Below the pieces are notes generated by a model, which did not search any database, was not told where the DNA came from, and worked only from the letters and a program-made list of their open reading frames with translations. The position numbers and the translations under genes are program-made. Source: an uncultured Alphaproteobacteria bacterium (lineage in GTDB: Bacteria > Pseudomonadota > Alphaproteobacteria > RS24). Taken from it: 60,173 nucleotides of DNA. Position 1 is the first letter of the stretch. The number at the start of each line of letters is the position of its first letter. This document shows, one piece after another, positions 8,246 through 17,346 of this stretch. Location: contig CALKOC010000015.1 in the NCBI GenBank assembly GCA_938091085.1, positions 1-60,173 on the forward strand, in the 5' to 3' direction.

Positions 8246-8274
8246 TTGACTTAGGGTGCGCGTCAACAAATACT
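8246..8274 (+). promoter_or_regulatory. Candidate sigma-70 promoter of dapA
   Basis: TTGACT at 8246-8251 and AATACT at 8269-8274 are 17 bases apart. Transcription would start near 8281, giving a leader of about 40 bases before dapA. This is inferred by eye only. Confidence 0.4.
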
Positions 8275-8320
8275 CGGTGATATATGCCGCCGATGAGATG
8301 TAATATCGAGACACAATATA

Positions 8321-9232
8321 ATGTCAGACATGATGAATTCAGACCATAGGGTCGCAAAATTTAATGGTTCCAACGTCGCTTTGATTACGCCGTTTAAAGA
8401 CGGAAAGCTTGACGTTGAGGCTCTTGTTAAGCTGGTGGAGCATCAAATTTCCTCCGGTACTCACGGGCTTGTGCCTTGCGGTACGACTGGCGAGTCGCCA
8501 ACCTTAAGTCATGAGGAACATCTTCAGGTTATTGAGATTGTAATTGAAGCCGCTGCTGGGCGGGTGCCGATTATAGCGGGTACGGGCTCGAACTCGACTT
8601 CTGAAGCCCTTGATTTCACCTGCCATGCCGAAAAGGCCGGAGCAGATGCGGCACTGGTTGTTACACCTTATTATAACAAGCCAACTCAGGCAGGACTTAT
8701 CGCGCATTTCACGGCCATTAATGACGCTGTCGAGAGTCTGCCTATTTTTATCTACAATATTCCCGGACGGTCTGTCATTGACATGACGGTTGAGACCATG
8801 GCGGCTTTATCGAACTTGCCGAATATTGCAGGTGTTAAAGATGCAACCGGCGACCTTAATAGGGTTAGTCTGCAAAGACAGGCTTGTGGTGAGAAGTTTA
8901 TTCAGCTTTCAGGAGAAGACGGCACGGCGCTGGGTTTTAATGCGCATGGCGGTGTTGGGTGTATTTCCGTAACCGCCAATGTGGCGCCAGCTCTATGCGC
9001 TGAATTTCAAACAGCGTGTCTTGCGAATGACATGTCCAAAGCGCTTGAGCTTCAAGATCGTTTAATGCCGCTCCATCATGCGTTGTTTCTCGAAGCGAGC
9101 CCCGCACCCGTAAAATTTGCAGCCGCAGAGCTCGGATTGTGTTCTGAAGAATTGCGCTTGCCACTTGTGCCTGTGACTGAGCCGACCAAAAAAGCGGTTC
9201 GGAAGGCTCTTATTCATGCCGGATTGGCATAA
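8321..9232 (+). CDS. dapA: 4-hydroxy-tetrahydrodipicolinate synthase
   Basis: Cytoplasmic aldolase that condenses pyruvate with aspartate semialdehyde, the first committed step of diaminopimelate and lysine synthesis. The protein has 303 residues. GTTGE at 54-58 supplies the catalytic threonine, YYNKP is at 117-121, YNIPGR carries Tyr145, and the Schiff-base Lys173 lies in GVKDATGD. The family core begins at about residue 14 ([12 protein letters not shown]), so this start gives a short N-terminal extension. ATG codons at 8330 and 8333 are alternatives, and none has a strong ribosome binding site. smpB follows after 11 bases. Confidence 0.95.
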   Translation: MSDMMNSDHRVAKFNGSNVALITPFKDGKLDVEALVKLVEHQISSGTHGLVPCGTTGESPTLSHEEHLQVIEIVIEAAAGRVPIIAGTGSNSTSEALDFTCHAEKAGADAALVVTPYYNKPTQAGLIAHFTAINDAVESLPIFIYNIPGRSVIDMTVETMAALSNLPNIAGVKDATGDLNRVSLQRQACGEKFIQLSGEDGTALGFNAHGGVGCISVTANVAPALCAEFQTACLANDMSKALELQDRLMPLHHALFLEASPAPVKFAAAELGLCSEELRLPLVPVTEPTKKAVRKALIHAGLA

Positions 9233-9243
9233 CGGGGGCTGTG

Positions 9244-9738
9244 ATGTCTGCAAAAAATGGCGGACGCAAAAAAAAGACTGACGGTATTTCAGGTGTTATT
9301 TCTGAAAACCGGCGCGCGCGATATGATTATCAGATAGAGGATACAATTGAAGCGGGCCTTGTTTTGCAGGGTACGGAAGTCAAAAGTCTGCGTCAGGGAA
9401 AAGCAAATCTTGCACATGCATATGTTCAACTTGACCAAGCTGAGGCACATCTGATCAATGCGGATATTCCTGAATATCATGCTGGTAACAGATTTAATCA
9501 TAAAGCTACACAGCCACGAAAACTTCTTTTACATCGCCGCGAAATCAGCAAATTAGCAGCTGCTGTTCAACGGGCTGGGGCTACAGTTATTCCCTTGAAG
9601 CTATATTTTAACGATAAGGGGATCGCCAAACTTTTAATCGGTTTGGGGACAGGCCGTAAAAAGGCTGATAAACGCGACAATGAAAAACGACGCGATTGGC
9701 AACGCGATAAAGCCAGGCTGATGCGAGAAAAAGGCTGA
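9244..9738 (+). CDS. smpB: SsrA-binding protein SmpB
   Basis: Binds tmRNA and delivers it to stalled ribosomes for trans-translation. The 164 residues are close to the usual 150-160. Family hallmarks are [39 protein letters not shown], the HRREI region, and a basic C-terminal tail ([19 protein letters not shown]) that enters the ribosomal A site. I start at the ATG at 9244; a GTG at 9241 directly before it is the alternative. It lies directly behind dapA, a common alphaproteobacterial order. The tmRNA gene itself was not found in the window. Confidence 0.95.
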   Translation: MSAKNGGRKKKTDGISGVISENRRARYDYQIEDTIEAGLVLQGTEVKSLRQGKANLAHAYVQLDQAEAHLINADIPEYHAGNRFNHKATQPRKLLLHRREISKLAAAVQRAGATVIPLKLYFNDKGIAKLLIGLGTGRKKADKRDNEKRRDWQRDKARLMREKG

Positions 9739-9760
9739 TAGTCTTTATGGTGATACAACA

Positions 9761-10711
9761 ATGAAAATCTGGGGTGTTTCCAGTGGGAGTAAAGGGAATG
9801 ACGTTCAGCTTGAGGCTATAGCTAGAGCCATAAGTGAAGATGTAACTGTCTATCACGCCAATTTGTCTTTCCCGTGGTATGCCCTCGCACCCTATAAGCC
9901 AGCAGAGTTGGGTGTTGCGGGTGATGGAAGGTTTAACCCGCCATTTCCCGATATGGTGATTGCTTGTGGTCGCCGTGCTGTGCCGGTTGCGCGGTATATT
10001 AAACGCCAGTCAGCGGGTCAATGTTTTACGGTATTTTTACAAAATCCAATCATTCATCCAAGCGCATTTGATTTTGTGTGGGCGCCTGCACATGACGAAG
10101 TTGCCGGTGACAATGTCATGACAACAATTCTGGGGCCGCATGGGTTAACCCATGAAAGTTTAAAAAGTGAAGCTTCAAACTGGCATGACCGTCTCACCAC
10201 GCCAGACGCTGAGGGGAAATGCGTTGGGGTTTTGATTGGTGGCCCAAATAAGTTTTATGATTTTGACCAATCAGAAATGCAAAAGCTTGCGGAAAACCTT
10301 CAGTTATTAGCCCAACAGGGGCATCGATTGCTTATCAGTCTGTCGAGCCGCTCCCTTCAAGATTATGCCGATATTCTGAGGCAGACACTCGCTGGTCATG
10401 ATTACTATTTATGGCATGGCACGGGAGACAATCCCTATAAGGCAATATTGGGTCTCGCTGACCAGCTTATCGTTACGGGCGATAGTGTTAATATGGTAGG
10501 TGAAGCATGCTTCGCTGGTGTGCCAGTTCAGGTTTATTTCCTGCGCGGTCACTCGCGTCGTTTTAACCGTTTTTATGAACAACTATTAACACAGGATTAT
10601 GTAAAGCCTTTTGAAGGAAAGCTTGAGAGTTGGCCGTACGAGCCACGCAATGTCACCCCTGAAATCGTTGCGAAAATTCTTGATGCTTATCATTTGCACC
10701 AGAACAAATAG
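9761..10711 (+). CDS. ELM1/GtrOC1-like putative nucleoside-diphosphate-sugar epimerase family protein
   Basis: Protein of 316 residues of the family that includes plant mitochondrial fission factor ELM1; the bacterial role is not established. Recognisable features are the N-terminal IWGVSSGSKGNDVQ, MVIACGRRAVPVARYIKR near 66-83, a glycine-rich GVLIGGPNKFYDFD near 161-174, and a C-terminal GDSVNMVGEACFAGVPV that resembles a GT-B glycosyltransferase nucleotide-sugar site. No signal peptide is seen. It follows smpB by 22 bases and may be cotranscribed with dapA-smpB. The family call is good; the function is open, with a cell-envelope glycosyl role possible. Confidence 0.8.
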   Translation: MKIWGVSSGSKGNDVQLEAIARAISEDVTVYHANLSFPWYALAPYKPAELGVAGDGRFNPPFPDMVIACGRRAVPVARYIKRQSAGQCFTVFLQNPIIHPSAFDFVWAPAHDEVAGDNVMTTILGPHGLTHESLKSEASNWHDRLTTPDAEGKCVGVLIGGPNKFYDFDQSEMQKLAENLQLLAQQGHRLLISLSSRSLQDYADILRQTLAGHDYYLWHGTGDNPYKAILGLADQLIVTGDSVNMVGEACFAGVPVQVYFLRGHSRRFNRFYEQLLTQDYVKPFEGKLESWPYEPRNVTPEIVAKILDAYHLHQNK

Positions 10712-10721
10712 GTTTTTTGGT

Positions 10722-11390
10722 TTAATCCAGCTCCGCGCATATTTTCTCGAACACATTCTCAAACATCTCAGGGGTCAGTCTGCGGGTATTGGTGTTGTAG
10801 CGCGAGCAGTGATAGCTATCGAACATAATCGGTGCTCTGGCGGTGGTGTCTTCTGCGGGGATATCATGTCGATTTGCGTGACCGAAGGGGTAATCTTTTA
10901 GGCGCAATCCTAAAGCTGCAATAGTGCTGTCATGTGCGATTTTACCTAATGCGAGAATGACCTTTAAATTTGGTAAGGAATTCATTCTGGAATTGAGAAA
11001 AGGCCGGCAAGTTTTTATCTCTGCGGGAGTAGGTTTGTTTTGGGGCGGCACACAGCGAACCGCATTTGTAATCATTACTTTTTTAAGGCTCAATCCATCA
11101 TCGGGATGTCTATCATATTGACCGTCTGAAAGATTGAATTTTGCAAGTGTCGCATATAGTAAATCACCCGCCCAGTCTCCTGTGAAAGGACGTCCCGTTC
11201 GGTTGGCACCGGTTACTCCGGGAGCGAGGCCGACAATTAACACCTCGGCATTCTCCTGCCCGAAAGAGGGTACTGCGCCATTAAACCAGTCGGGATGATC
11301 TGTTTGATTGGCCTGACGATAGTCCACAAGGCGAGGACATAGCGGGCAGTCTTTTTCTGCCTCTGGCTTTAAGTTGGTAGGATTGTTCAT
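10722..11390 (-). CDS. Family 5 (UDGb-type) uracil-DNA glycosylase
   Basis: Removes uracil and related deaminated bases from DNA. In the 222 residues, motif A is GLAPGVTGANRTGRPFTGD, typical of family 5, which lacks the Asp or Asn seen in other UDGs at this spot. The C-terminal motif is SYHCSRYNTNTRRLT, with the catalytic-loop His. Cysteines in CPLCPRL near the N-terminus (about 16-20) and further ones downstream fit the iron-sulphur cluster of the family. It converges on the ELM1-like gene with a 10-base gap. The upstream side is divergent from folK. Confidence 0.88.
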   Translation of the reverse strand: MNNPTNLKPEAEKDCPLCPRLVDYRQANQTDHPDWFNGAVPSFGQENAEVLIVGLAPGVTGANRTGRPFTGDWAGDLLYATLAKFNLSDGQYDRHPDDGLSLKKVMITNAVRCVPPQNKPTPAEIKTCRPFLNSRMNSLPNLKVILALGKIAHDSTIAALGLRLKDYPFGHANRHDIPAEDTTARAPIMFDSYHCSRYNTNTRRLTPEMFENVFEKICAELD

Positions 11391-11522
11391 AATACTTTTT
11401 AACAGGCCATTTGAAGATTTGAAACAGCGCTATGCCGCTTTATGATTTGTCTTTGAACTTGATAAGCTGTAAGCGATATTTGTTTATTGGGCCGAAAACG
11501 GTCAGCAAAACTGGAAAGTCAG

Positions 11523-12011
11523 ATGATACTAGTGGGCATTGGTTCCAATTTATCAGGCAAAGTGGGCGCGCCGATTGAAACCGTGAGAGAAAGCCTGAAC
11601 GCTATGCAATCAAACGGGATGAAAATTCTTTCCTGTTCCAATTTTTATAATACACCGCCTGTTGGCCCGCCCGGGCAGGCAGATTATGTAAACTTAGTCG
11701 TACGATTGAGCAGTGTTTTGATGCCCCATGGTCTTTTGACCAGACTTCAGGCTATCGAAAATCAATTTGAGCGGCAGAGAAGTGTTAAATGGGGCGCCCG
11801 CACGCTTGACTTAGATTTACTGGATTGGCACGGGCATATCATTCAGGGGCGTTTAAACCTTCCTCATCCTGAGCTGACAAAACGTGGATTTGTACTTCGG
11901 CCTCTTCTGGATGTTGCACCAGAGTGGCGGGATCCTAAAACCGGCAAGTCGGTAAGCACTCTCTGGAATAGCCTTTGCGTCACAGAACAGCTTAAAATAG
12001 TGAAAATATAG
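11523..12011 (+). CDS. folK: 2-amino-4-hydroxy-6-hydroxymethyldihydropteridine pyrophosphokinase
   Basis: Transfers pyrophosphate from ATP to 6-hydroxymethyl-dihydropterin in folate synthesis. I start at the ATG at 11523, with GGAAAG just upstream, giving 162 residues and MILVGIGSNL at the very N-terminus as in the family; an upstream TTG at 11487 would add 12 unlikely residues. The signature VKWGARTLDLDLL carries the two Mg-binding aspartates. FYNTPPVGPPGQADYVN is the pterin-binding part. No other folate gene lies next to it. Confidence 0.93.
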   Translation: MILVGIGSNLSGKVGAPIETVRESLNAMQSNGMKILSCSNFYNTPPVGPPGQADYVNLVVRLSSVLMPHGLLTRLQAIENQFERQRSVKWGARTLDLDLLDWHGHIIQGRLNLPHPELTKRGFVLRPLLDVAPEWRDPKTGKSVSTLWNSLCVTEQLKIVKI

Positions 12012-12063
12012 GCGTTTTTTCTTGCGAAATGACCAAAATAGAAGTAACTAGACTTCAATCAAA

Positions 12064-12092
12064 TTGTTAATCACTCAAAAACATGTTTCAAT
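12064..12092 (+). promoter_or_regulatory. Weak candidate promoter of rpoZ-rel
   Basis: TTGTTA (12064-12069) and TTCAAT (12087-12092) are 17 bases apart in the AT-rich gap before rpoZ. The match is modest, and no stronger pair was seen in the 142-base gap. Confidence 0.28.
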
Positions 12093-12153
12093 GATTGAGC
12101 CCTGTTTTTTAAAGACTTAACAAGGCAAGCTAACTTTTTTCAGGAGTTTAAGT

Positions 12154-12600
12154 ATGGCACGTGTGACCGTTGAAGACTGTGTTGACAAAATTCCCAATCG
12201 TTTTGAATTGGTTTTATTTTCTGCTCACCGCGCACGCAGTATGTCTTCTGGCGCTGAAATTCTTGTTGAGCGTGACAATGATAAAAATCCAGTCGTCGCT
12301 CTCCGTGAAATAGCCGATGAAAAACTTGAGCCAGCTGATTTACATGAGCAATTGGTATCATCCATGCAACGTCAGGTGGATGTTGATGAACCTGAAACTG
12401 ATATGCAAATTATGGCGCCACAACTTGCCCCTGCGGAAAACGTTGGTGTAGACGGTGAAGCAAGTGCAGACGCATCACAAGAAGTCTCTGCGCCACCAAT
12501 GGCTGAAGAAGATATTCTTGCTGCTCTCCAGGAAATGGAGCAAATGGCCTCTAAAGGATCCGGCAGTAGTTCCAATCATGACAAGGGTAACGATTACTAA
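12154..12600 (+). CDS. rpoZ: DNA-directed RNA polymerase omega subunit
   Basis: Small subunit that helps assemble RNA polymerase. In the 148 residues, the conserved core [20 protein letters not shown] and [12 protein letters not shown] is at the N-terminus. The acidic tail is longer than in E. coli, as in many alphaproteobacteria. AGGAG precedes the ATG by 9 bases. It lies 33 bases before the (p)ppGpp synthetase gene, the classic rpoZ-rel order. That order links the subunit that forms part of a ppGpp site with the enzyme that makes ppGpp. Confidence 0.95.
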   Translation: MARVTVEDCVDKIPNRFELVLFSAHRARSMSSGAEILVERDNDKNPVVALREIADEKLEPADLHEQLVSSMQRQVDVDEPETDMQIMAPQLAPAENVGVDGEASADASQEVSAPPMAEEDILAALQEMEQMASKGSGSSSNHDKGNDY

Positions 12601-12633
12601 GACTCCTGAAAGCAACTTTAGGAGGACGCCAAT

Positions 12634-14790
12634 ATGATGCGTCAATTTGAGCTTGTTGATAAAGTCTCAGGCTATCTCAGTAATCTTGATGAAAACCTTC
12701 TTAATCAAGCTTATGTTTTCACCGTCAAAAAACACGGTGACCAGAAGCGCGCGTCCGGCGATCCTTATTTTTCTCATCCAGTCGAAGTGGCGGGTATCCT
12801 TACTGAATTAAAGCTCGACGAGCCGACCATTGTTACGGGTCTCCTTCATGATACGCTTGAGGATACGGATGCAACTTATGAAGAGTTGCAAAGGCTTTTT
12901 GGTGAAGAAGTTGCCCAACTCGTTGATGGCGTCACCAAGCTTTCTAAGCTTGAGCTTACCGCTGACCAAAATAAACAGGCAGAAAATTTCCGTAAATTAT
13001 TAGTGGCAACGGCAAATGATATTCGTGTCCTGATTGTCAAACTGGCTGACCGACTGCACAATATGCGAACATTGCATTATATTCAGGATCCCAAACGTAA
13101 ACAGCGTATTGCGCAAGAGACACTCGAGATTTATGCGCCGCTTGCCGGGCGTATGGGTATCCAATCCTTTCGTGAAGAACTAGAAGACCTTTCTTTTAAA
13201 ATGCTAAAACCGCAAGGTTATAGTTTGATTTTTGATAAGCTTGTTGCTCTTAAAGCCGAGCGAAGCGATATGCTTGATAGTATCGCTTATGATTTAAAAA
13301 ACTTGCTTACGGAGGAAGGGGTTGAGGCAGCTGTAGAAGGCCGAGAAAAAAGCCCTTTTTCTATTTGGCGAAAAATGGAAAATAAATCTATCTCTCTTGA
13401 ACAACTTTCAGATATTTTTGGCTTCCGCGTTATTGTTAATGGAGAAGTTGATTGTTATCGAGCGCTCGGCGCCGTTCATAGGAAATGGCAATTTGTTCCG
13501 GGGCGCTTTAAAGACTTCATCTCTGTTCCTAAAACAAATAATTATCGTTCGCTTCACACCACGATTATCGGCCCGAACCGCCAGCGTGTTGAAATTCAAA
13601 TCCGTACGTCTGAGATGCATACGATTGCGCAAAACGGTGTCGCTGCCCATTGGCTTTACAAGGAAAGCGATGACGAAAGAAGAAAAGTTTTTGAGGACAT
13701 TAAACCGTTTAAGTGGCTTCAGGAGCTTGTCGACCAGCTAAAAATCGCAAATACAGCCGAGGAATTTCTTGAAGATACCAAAATGGAACTTTTCCATGAT
13801 CAGGTTTTCTGTTTCACCCCCAAAGGTAGAATTATTGCCTTGCCAAAAGGCGCAACACCGCTTGATTTTGCCTATGCGGTTCACACCGAAGTTGGAAACA
13901 GCTGTTCGGGCGCACGGGTGAACGGGAATATCACCCCCATTAGAACGGTCTTGCGCAATGGTGATGAGGTGGAAATTATTCGTGCTGAAGGACAGTTACC
14001 CTCGGCAAACTGGGAAAGCATAGTGGTGACCGGCAAAGCGCGCGCGGCTATACGTCATCATCTCCGCGAGAATGAACATCTGGCACATATCCGAACTGGG
14101 CGGGAAATCATTGCGAGTGTTTTTCAAGCTGAAAAGAAAAGTAATGATGACAACCACCTTGAACGCGCATTAGTGCCGTTTGATTGCGAAACCCTCGATG
14201 ACCTTTATGCAATGGTCGGTGGAGGTGAGGTTTCAGGTACTGAGGTTTTCAGGAAAGTATATCCGGACCAAAAATCACCTAGCATGCTCGTGACAGCGTT
14301 AAATGCCATTACGTCGAAAGTGGGAAGTGACGGAAAGAAAAACGCTCCGGTTATTGGTGGCGACTCCTTCTCAGCTATAAAATTTGCGCCCGACACTTTT
14401 CCTCTCCCTGGAGATCGTATCGTTGGCATTATGACGCCCGGTGAAGGGGTGATGGTTTATCCAATCTCCTCACCTTTGCTTCAGGATTATGAGGCTGAGC
14501 TGGATAGATGGTTGCCCTTAAAGTGGGATAATGAGGCCAGTCATGATCGCATGTATGACACACGCCTCTCGCTGACTGTTGCAAATAAGATCGGGGCTCT
14601 TGCGATTATTTCTCGAACAATAGGCGAATTTGGAGCGAATATTTCCAATTTGTCCATGAACCAACGAGATGAAGATTTCTGCCTTTTGGAAATGGATTTG
14701 CAAGTGCGTGATTTAAATCATGTAAAAGAAATAATCTCCGCATTACGGGGGAGTCGCCTCGTGAATCGCGTTAAAAGAGTTGTAGCCTAA
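12634..14790 (+). CDS. rel: Bifunctional (p)ppGpp synthetase/hydrolase
   Basis: Makes and degrades the stringent-response alarmone. In the 718 residues, the N-terminal HD hydrolase has FSHPVEVAGIL and the His-Asp pair at 72-73 in LLHDTLED, so hydrolysis should be active. The synthetase follows with GRFKDFISVPKTNNYRSLHT from about residue 289. A TGS domain starts near 388 (VFCFTPKGRIIALPKGATPLDFAYAVH), and a C-terminal ACT domain covers about 645-717. This is the single Rel/SpoT-type enzyme usual in alphaproteobacteria. GGAGG lies 8 bases before the first of two adjacent ATGs. Confidence 0.96.
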   Translation: MMRQFELVDKVSGYLSNLDENLLNQAYVFTVKKHGDQKRASGDPYFSHPVEVAGILTELKLDEPTIVTGLLHDTLEDTDATYEELQRLFGEEVAQLVDGVTKLSKLELTADQNKQAENFRKLLVATANDIRVLIVKLADRLHNMRTLHYIQDPKRKQRIAQETLEIYAPLAGRMGIQSFREELEDLSFKMLKPQGYSLIFDKLVALKAERSDMLDSIAYDLKNLLTEEGVEAAVEGREKSPFSIWRKMENKSISLEQLSDIFGFRVIVNGEVDCYRALGAVHRKWQFVPGRFKDFISVPKTNNYRSLHTTIIGPNRQRVEIQIRTSEMHTIAQNGVAAHWLYKESDDERRKVFEDIKPFKWLQELVDQLKIANTAEEFLEDTKMELFHDQVFCFTPKGRIIALPKGATPLDFAYAVHTEVGNSCSGARVNGNITPIRTVLRNGDEVEIIRAEGQLPSANWESIVVTGKARAAIRHHLRENEHLAHIRTGREIIASVFQAEKKSNDDNHLERALVPFDCETLDDLYAMVGGGEVSGTEVFRKVYPDQKSPSMLVTALNAITSKVGSDGKKNAPVIGGDSFSAIKFAPDTFPLPGDRIVGIMTPGEGVMVYPISSPLLQDYEAELDRWLPLKWDNEASHDRMYDTRLSLTVANKIGALAIISRTIGEFGANISNLSMNQRDEDFCLLEMDLQVRDLNHVKEIISALRGSRLVNRVKRVVA

Positions 14791-14814
14791 CTAAGTCACA
14801 CTTACACAACCCAG

Positions 14815-15429
14815 ATGAAAGAGCGTAAAATGAAACCAGAAGCCGTATTAAAACTGTTTCGTGACTCGGGGGCGTTGCTTGATGGTCATTTTATTCTATC
14901 ATCGGGTCTGCATAGCCGAAACTATCTTCAATGCGCTCGCGTTTTAATGGATGCAAAACGAGCGTCGCGGCTATGTAAAGCTCTAGCAGGCAAAGTTAAA
15001 CAAGAAATTGATAAAGAGATTGATTATGTCGTTTCCCCCGCTATGGGTGGCGTGATTGTCGGCTATGAGATGGGGCGTCAGTTAGGTGTGCCAGCAATGT
15101 TCTTGGAGCGCGAGAATGGCAAGTTCACTTTTCGTCGTGGTTTTGGTCTGGAAAAAATTCAGGGTCGTAACCCTAAAGTGCTGATGGTTGAAGATATTGT
15201 TACTACCGGACTTTCTTCTAAAGAAGCAATTGCGGCTATTAGAGAGCATGGCGGCTCGGTTGTTGGTGCGACATGCCTTATTAATCGATCAGGTGGTAAG
15301 GCAAAAATCGGTGTGAAACTTCTGTCACTCGCCGATTTGGAAATTGAAACCTTCAAAGCACGTGATGTACCCGCAGATCTAAAATCTGTTAAAGCCATTA
15401 AGCCCGGCAGTCGGTTGTTAGGGAAATAA
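14815..15429 (+). CDS. pyrE: Orotate phosphoribosyltransferase
   Basis: Converts orotate and PRPP to orotidine 5'-phosphate in pyrimidine synthesis. The protein has 204 residues from the first ATG; an ATG at 14830 (MKPEAVLKLF) gives 199 and is equally plausible. The PRPP-binding motif is MVEDIVTTGLSSKEAI. The substrate-region motif FILSSGLHSRNYLQCA and the flexible-loop region around FLERENGKFTFRRGF are present. It follows rel by 24 bases. Its TAA shares one base with the ATG of the next gene, indicating an operon. Confidence 0.94.
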   Translation: MKERKMKPEAVLKLFRDSGALLDGHFILSSGLHSRNYLQCARVLMDAKRASRLCKALAGKVKQEIDKEIDYVVSPAMGGVIVGYEMGRQLGVPAMFLERENGKFTFRRGFGLEKIQGRNPKVLMVEDIVTTGLSSKEAIAAIREHGGSVVGATCLINRSGGKAKIGVKLLSLADLEIETFKARDVPADLKSVKAIKPGSRLLGK

Positions 15430-15986
15430 TGTTTAAGAGACGACGGCCGTTAGATAGTTTAAGTCAGTTTCGTGAGTGGATTTGGCCTCGGGCTGGGTGG
15501 TATCGGGCCACGCAATATGTTTGGCACAGATTATTACGTCTCAAAGGGGATGGACACAGCATAGCTCTTGGGCTTGCGATTGGCGCGGGTGTATCCGCTT
15601 CTCCTTTTATGGGCACTCATTTTGTGACGGCGGCTTTATTGGCTTGGTTTTTCGGCGGTAACATCATCGCGTCTGCTCTCGGCACTTGGGTCGGGAATCC
15701 CTTCACGTTTCCCTTTATATGGTTGTCGACTTTTAACACGGGCAATTTTTTGCTTGGACGGGGGTATGACGACACTGCATTTCCGGTTATGTCGCTGGAA
15801 AATATATTTTTATCGCCGTTAGAAACATTCGGTCCCATTATTGTGCCAATGACAATTGGTGCTCTGCCGGTGGGTGTCTTAATTACTATTTTGACCTATA
15901 TACCTACAAATATTTTGATAGATTTTTACAAAAAGAAAAAGGCATCACGCGAGGTAAAGAAAAAAAACGTTAAATCAGGTCTCTGA
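15429..15986 (+). CDS. DUF2062 membrane protein
   Basis: Protein of 185 residues with two or three hydrophobic segments. It matches the DUF2062 family, whose function is not known. The characteristic stretch is ALGLAIGAGVSASPFMGTH, followed by GNIIASALGTWVGNPFTFPF. The C-terminus is strongly basic (KKKKASREVKKKNVK) and presumably cytoplasmic. The ATG overlaps the pyrE stop by one base, so it is translated with pyrE. Confidence 0.85.
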   Translation: MFKRRRPLDSLSQFREWIWPRAGWYRATQYVWHRLLRLKGDGHSIALGLAIGAGVSASPFMGTHFVTAALLAWFFGGNIIASALGTWVGNPFTFPFIWLSTFNTGNFLLGRGYDDTAFPVMSLENIFLSPLETFGPIIVPMTIGALPVGVLITILTYIPTNILIDFYKKKKASREVKKKNVKSGL

Positions 15987-16058
15987 AGTGTTAAGAGACA
16001 TGCTATTAAGAGCCTTGCGAATTAACCCGAGCTAATATGAACAGTCATGAGCAGTTAA

Positions 16059-16853
16059 ATGACAGATGATGCGAAACTTAATGTGAGATTGGGCGTGAAT
16101 ATTGATCACGTTGCGACTATTCGTAATGCGCGTGGTGGGGACCACCCTGATCCGGTAAGAGCTGCCGTGCTTGCGGCTGAAGCAGGTGCAGACGGTATAA
16201 CAGCACATCTTAGGGAGGATAGACGCCATATATCTGATGCAGATATTGAACGGCTTTCCGCTGAAATTAATTTACCGCTAAATTTGGAAATGGCTGCGAC
16301 GGAAGAAATGCTCAATATTGCATTGCGTCACAAACCACATGCCGTTTGTATTGTGCCGGAAAAACGTCAGGAAGTGACTACTGAGGGCGGTTTGGATGTT
16401 GCGGCTGAGCATAAGGTGCTTGCCCCAATCGTTGATAAGCTCGCGAATGCGGGGTGTCGTGTGTCTTTGTTTATAGACCCTGACCCCGTGCAGGTGGCTG
16501 TATCAAAAGCATTGGGTGCGGCTGTTGTAGAGTTGCACACAGGCGCCTACTGCGAAGCACATGCTGCTGGTCAGGAGACAAAAAAGGCGACTGAGTTAGA
16601 GCGTTTGATAGCTTCAGCAGCGATGGCGCATCAGGCAGGGCTTGAAGTCCATGCCGGTCATGGTTTGTGTTTTGAAACAGTTCAGCCTGTTGCGGCTATT
16701 GAAGGTATGCGGGAGTTAAATATTGGTCACTTCATGATTGGTGAAGCTATTTTTGAAGGGCTCGAAAATGTTATCCGTAAAATGCGGGGCCTGATTGATG
16801 CAGCAGACAGCTCTCCTGCCGTGCCGTCCGCGCTCAAATCGGTGGAGCTGTAA
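16059..16853 (+). CDS. pdxJ: Pyridoxine 5'-phosphate synthase
   Basis: Condenses 3-amino-1-hydroxyacetone phosphate with deoxyxylulose 5-phosphate in vitamin B6 synthesis. In the 264 residues, the N-terminal NIDHVATIRNARGG and GADGITAHLREDRRHI are diagnostic. NLEMAATEEM, ELHTGAYC and VHAGHGL further on line the TIM-barrel active site. acpS starts 2 bases after its stop, which fits the conserved pdxJ-acpS-lepB-rnc-era-recO order. Confidence 0.96.
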   Translation: MTDDAKLNVRLGVNIDHVATIRNARGGDHPDPVRAAVLAAEAGADGITAHLREDRRHISDADIERLSAEINLPLNLEMAATEEMLNIALRHKPHAVCIVPEKRQEVTTEGGLDVAAEHKVLAPIVDKLANAGCRVSLFIDPDPVQVAVSKALGAAVVELHTGAYCEAHAAGQETKKATELERLIASAAMAHQAGLEVHAGHGLCFETVQPVAAIEGMRELNIGHFMIGEAIFEGLENVIRKMRGLIDAADSSPAVPSALKSVEL

Positions 16854-16855
16854 AA

Positions 16856-17329
16856 ATGATTTTGGGCATTGGTAGCGATTTGACGGATATTCGACGCATC
16901 TCGCAATCCTTGGAAAAATATGAGGATCGATTTGAAAATCGTGTTTTTACCGAAGCTGAACAAATCAGGGCGCGGGCGCAGCAATCACCTGCTGCTTCTT
17001 ATGCTAAAAGATTTGCTGCAAAAGAAGCTTGCGCCAAGGCTTTAGGTGTCGGGATACGGGGGTTGAGTGGTCTTAAAAACATGCAAGACGCCAAAATAAA
17101 TGAGGGGTCAACGGCTGCTCCTAACCCGCGCGCAGTTGGTTTTAAAGATATCCTCATTGAAAATGAATTAAACGGGCGTCCTATCTTGAAACTTTCTGGA
17201 GAGGCCGAGACCAGACTTCATGAGATGACCCCGACGGGTATGACTCCGGAAATTCATATTAGCCTGTCCGACGAGGGTGATTATGCAATGGCATTTGTCG
17301 TTCTTTCTGCTGCGCAAGCATCATATTAA
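16856..17329 (+). CDS. acpS: Holo-[acyl-carrier-protein] synthase
   Basis: Transfers phosphopantetheine from CoA to acyl carrier protein. The metal-binding Asp is in MILGIGSDLTDI (residue 8) and the second acidic ligand is in RFAAKEACAKALG (about 52-64). The protein has 157 residues, about 20-30 more than usual. The extra length lies after GIRGLSGLKNM, in a low-complexity stretch (INEGSTAAPNPRAVG). The conserved C-terminal half (HISLSDEGDYAMAFVVL) is intact, so I expect a working enzyme. Confidence 0.93.
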   Translation: MILGIGSDLTDIRRISQSLEKYEDRFENRVFTEAEQIRARAQQSPAASYAKRFAAKEACAKALGVGIRGLSGLKNMQDAKINEGSTAAPNPRAVGFKDILIENELNGRPILKLSGEAETRLHEMTPTGMTPEIHISLSDEGDYAMAFVVLSAAQASY

Positions 17330-17346
17330 TTTTGGGAAAAATGCCT

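Noticed and set aside
9200-9780. tmRNA gene near smpB
   Set aside because: No alanine-tRNA-like half or tag-coding segment was found around smpB or elsewhere in the window.
12044-12059. Small inverted repeat GAAGT/ACTTC after folK
   Set aside because: Five base pairs without a T tract is not enough for a terminator.
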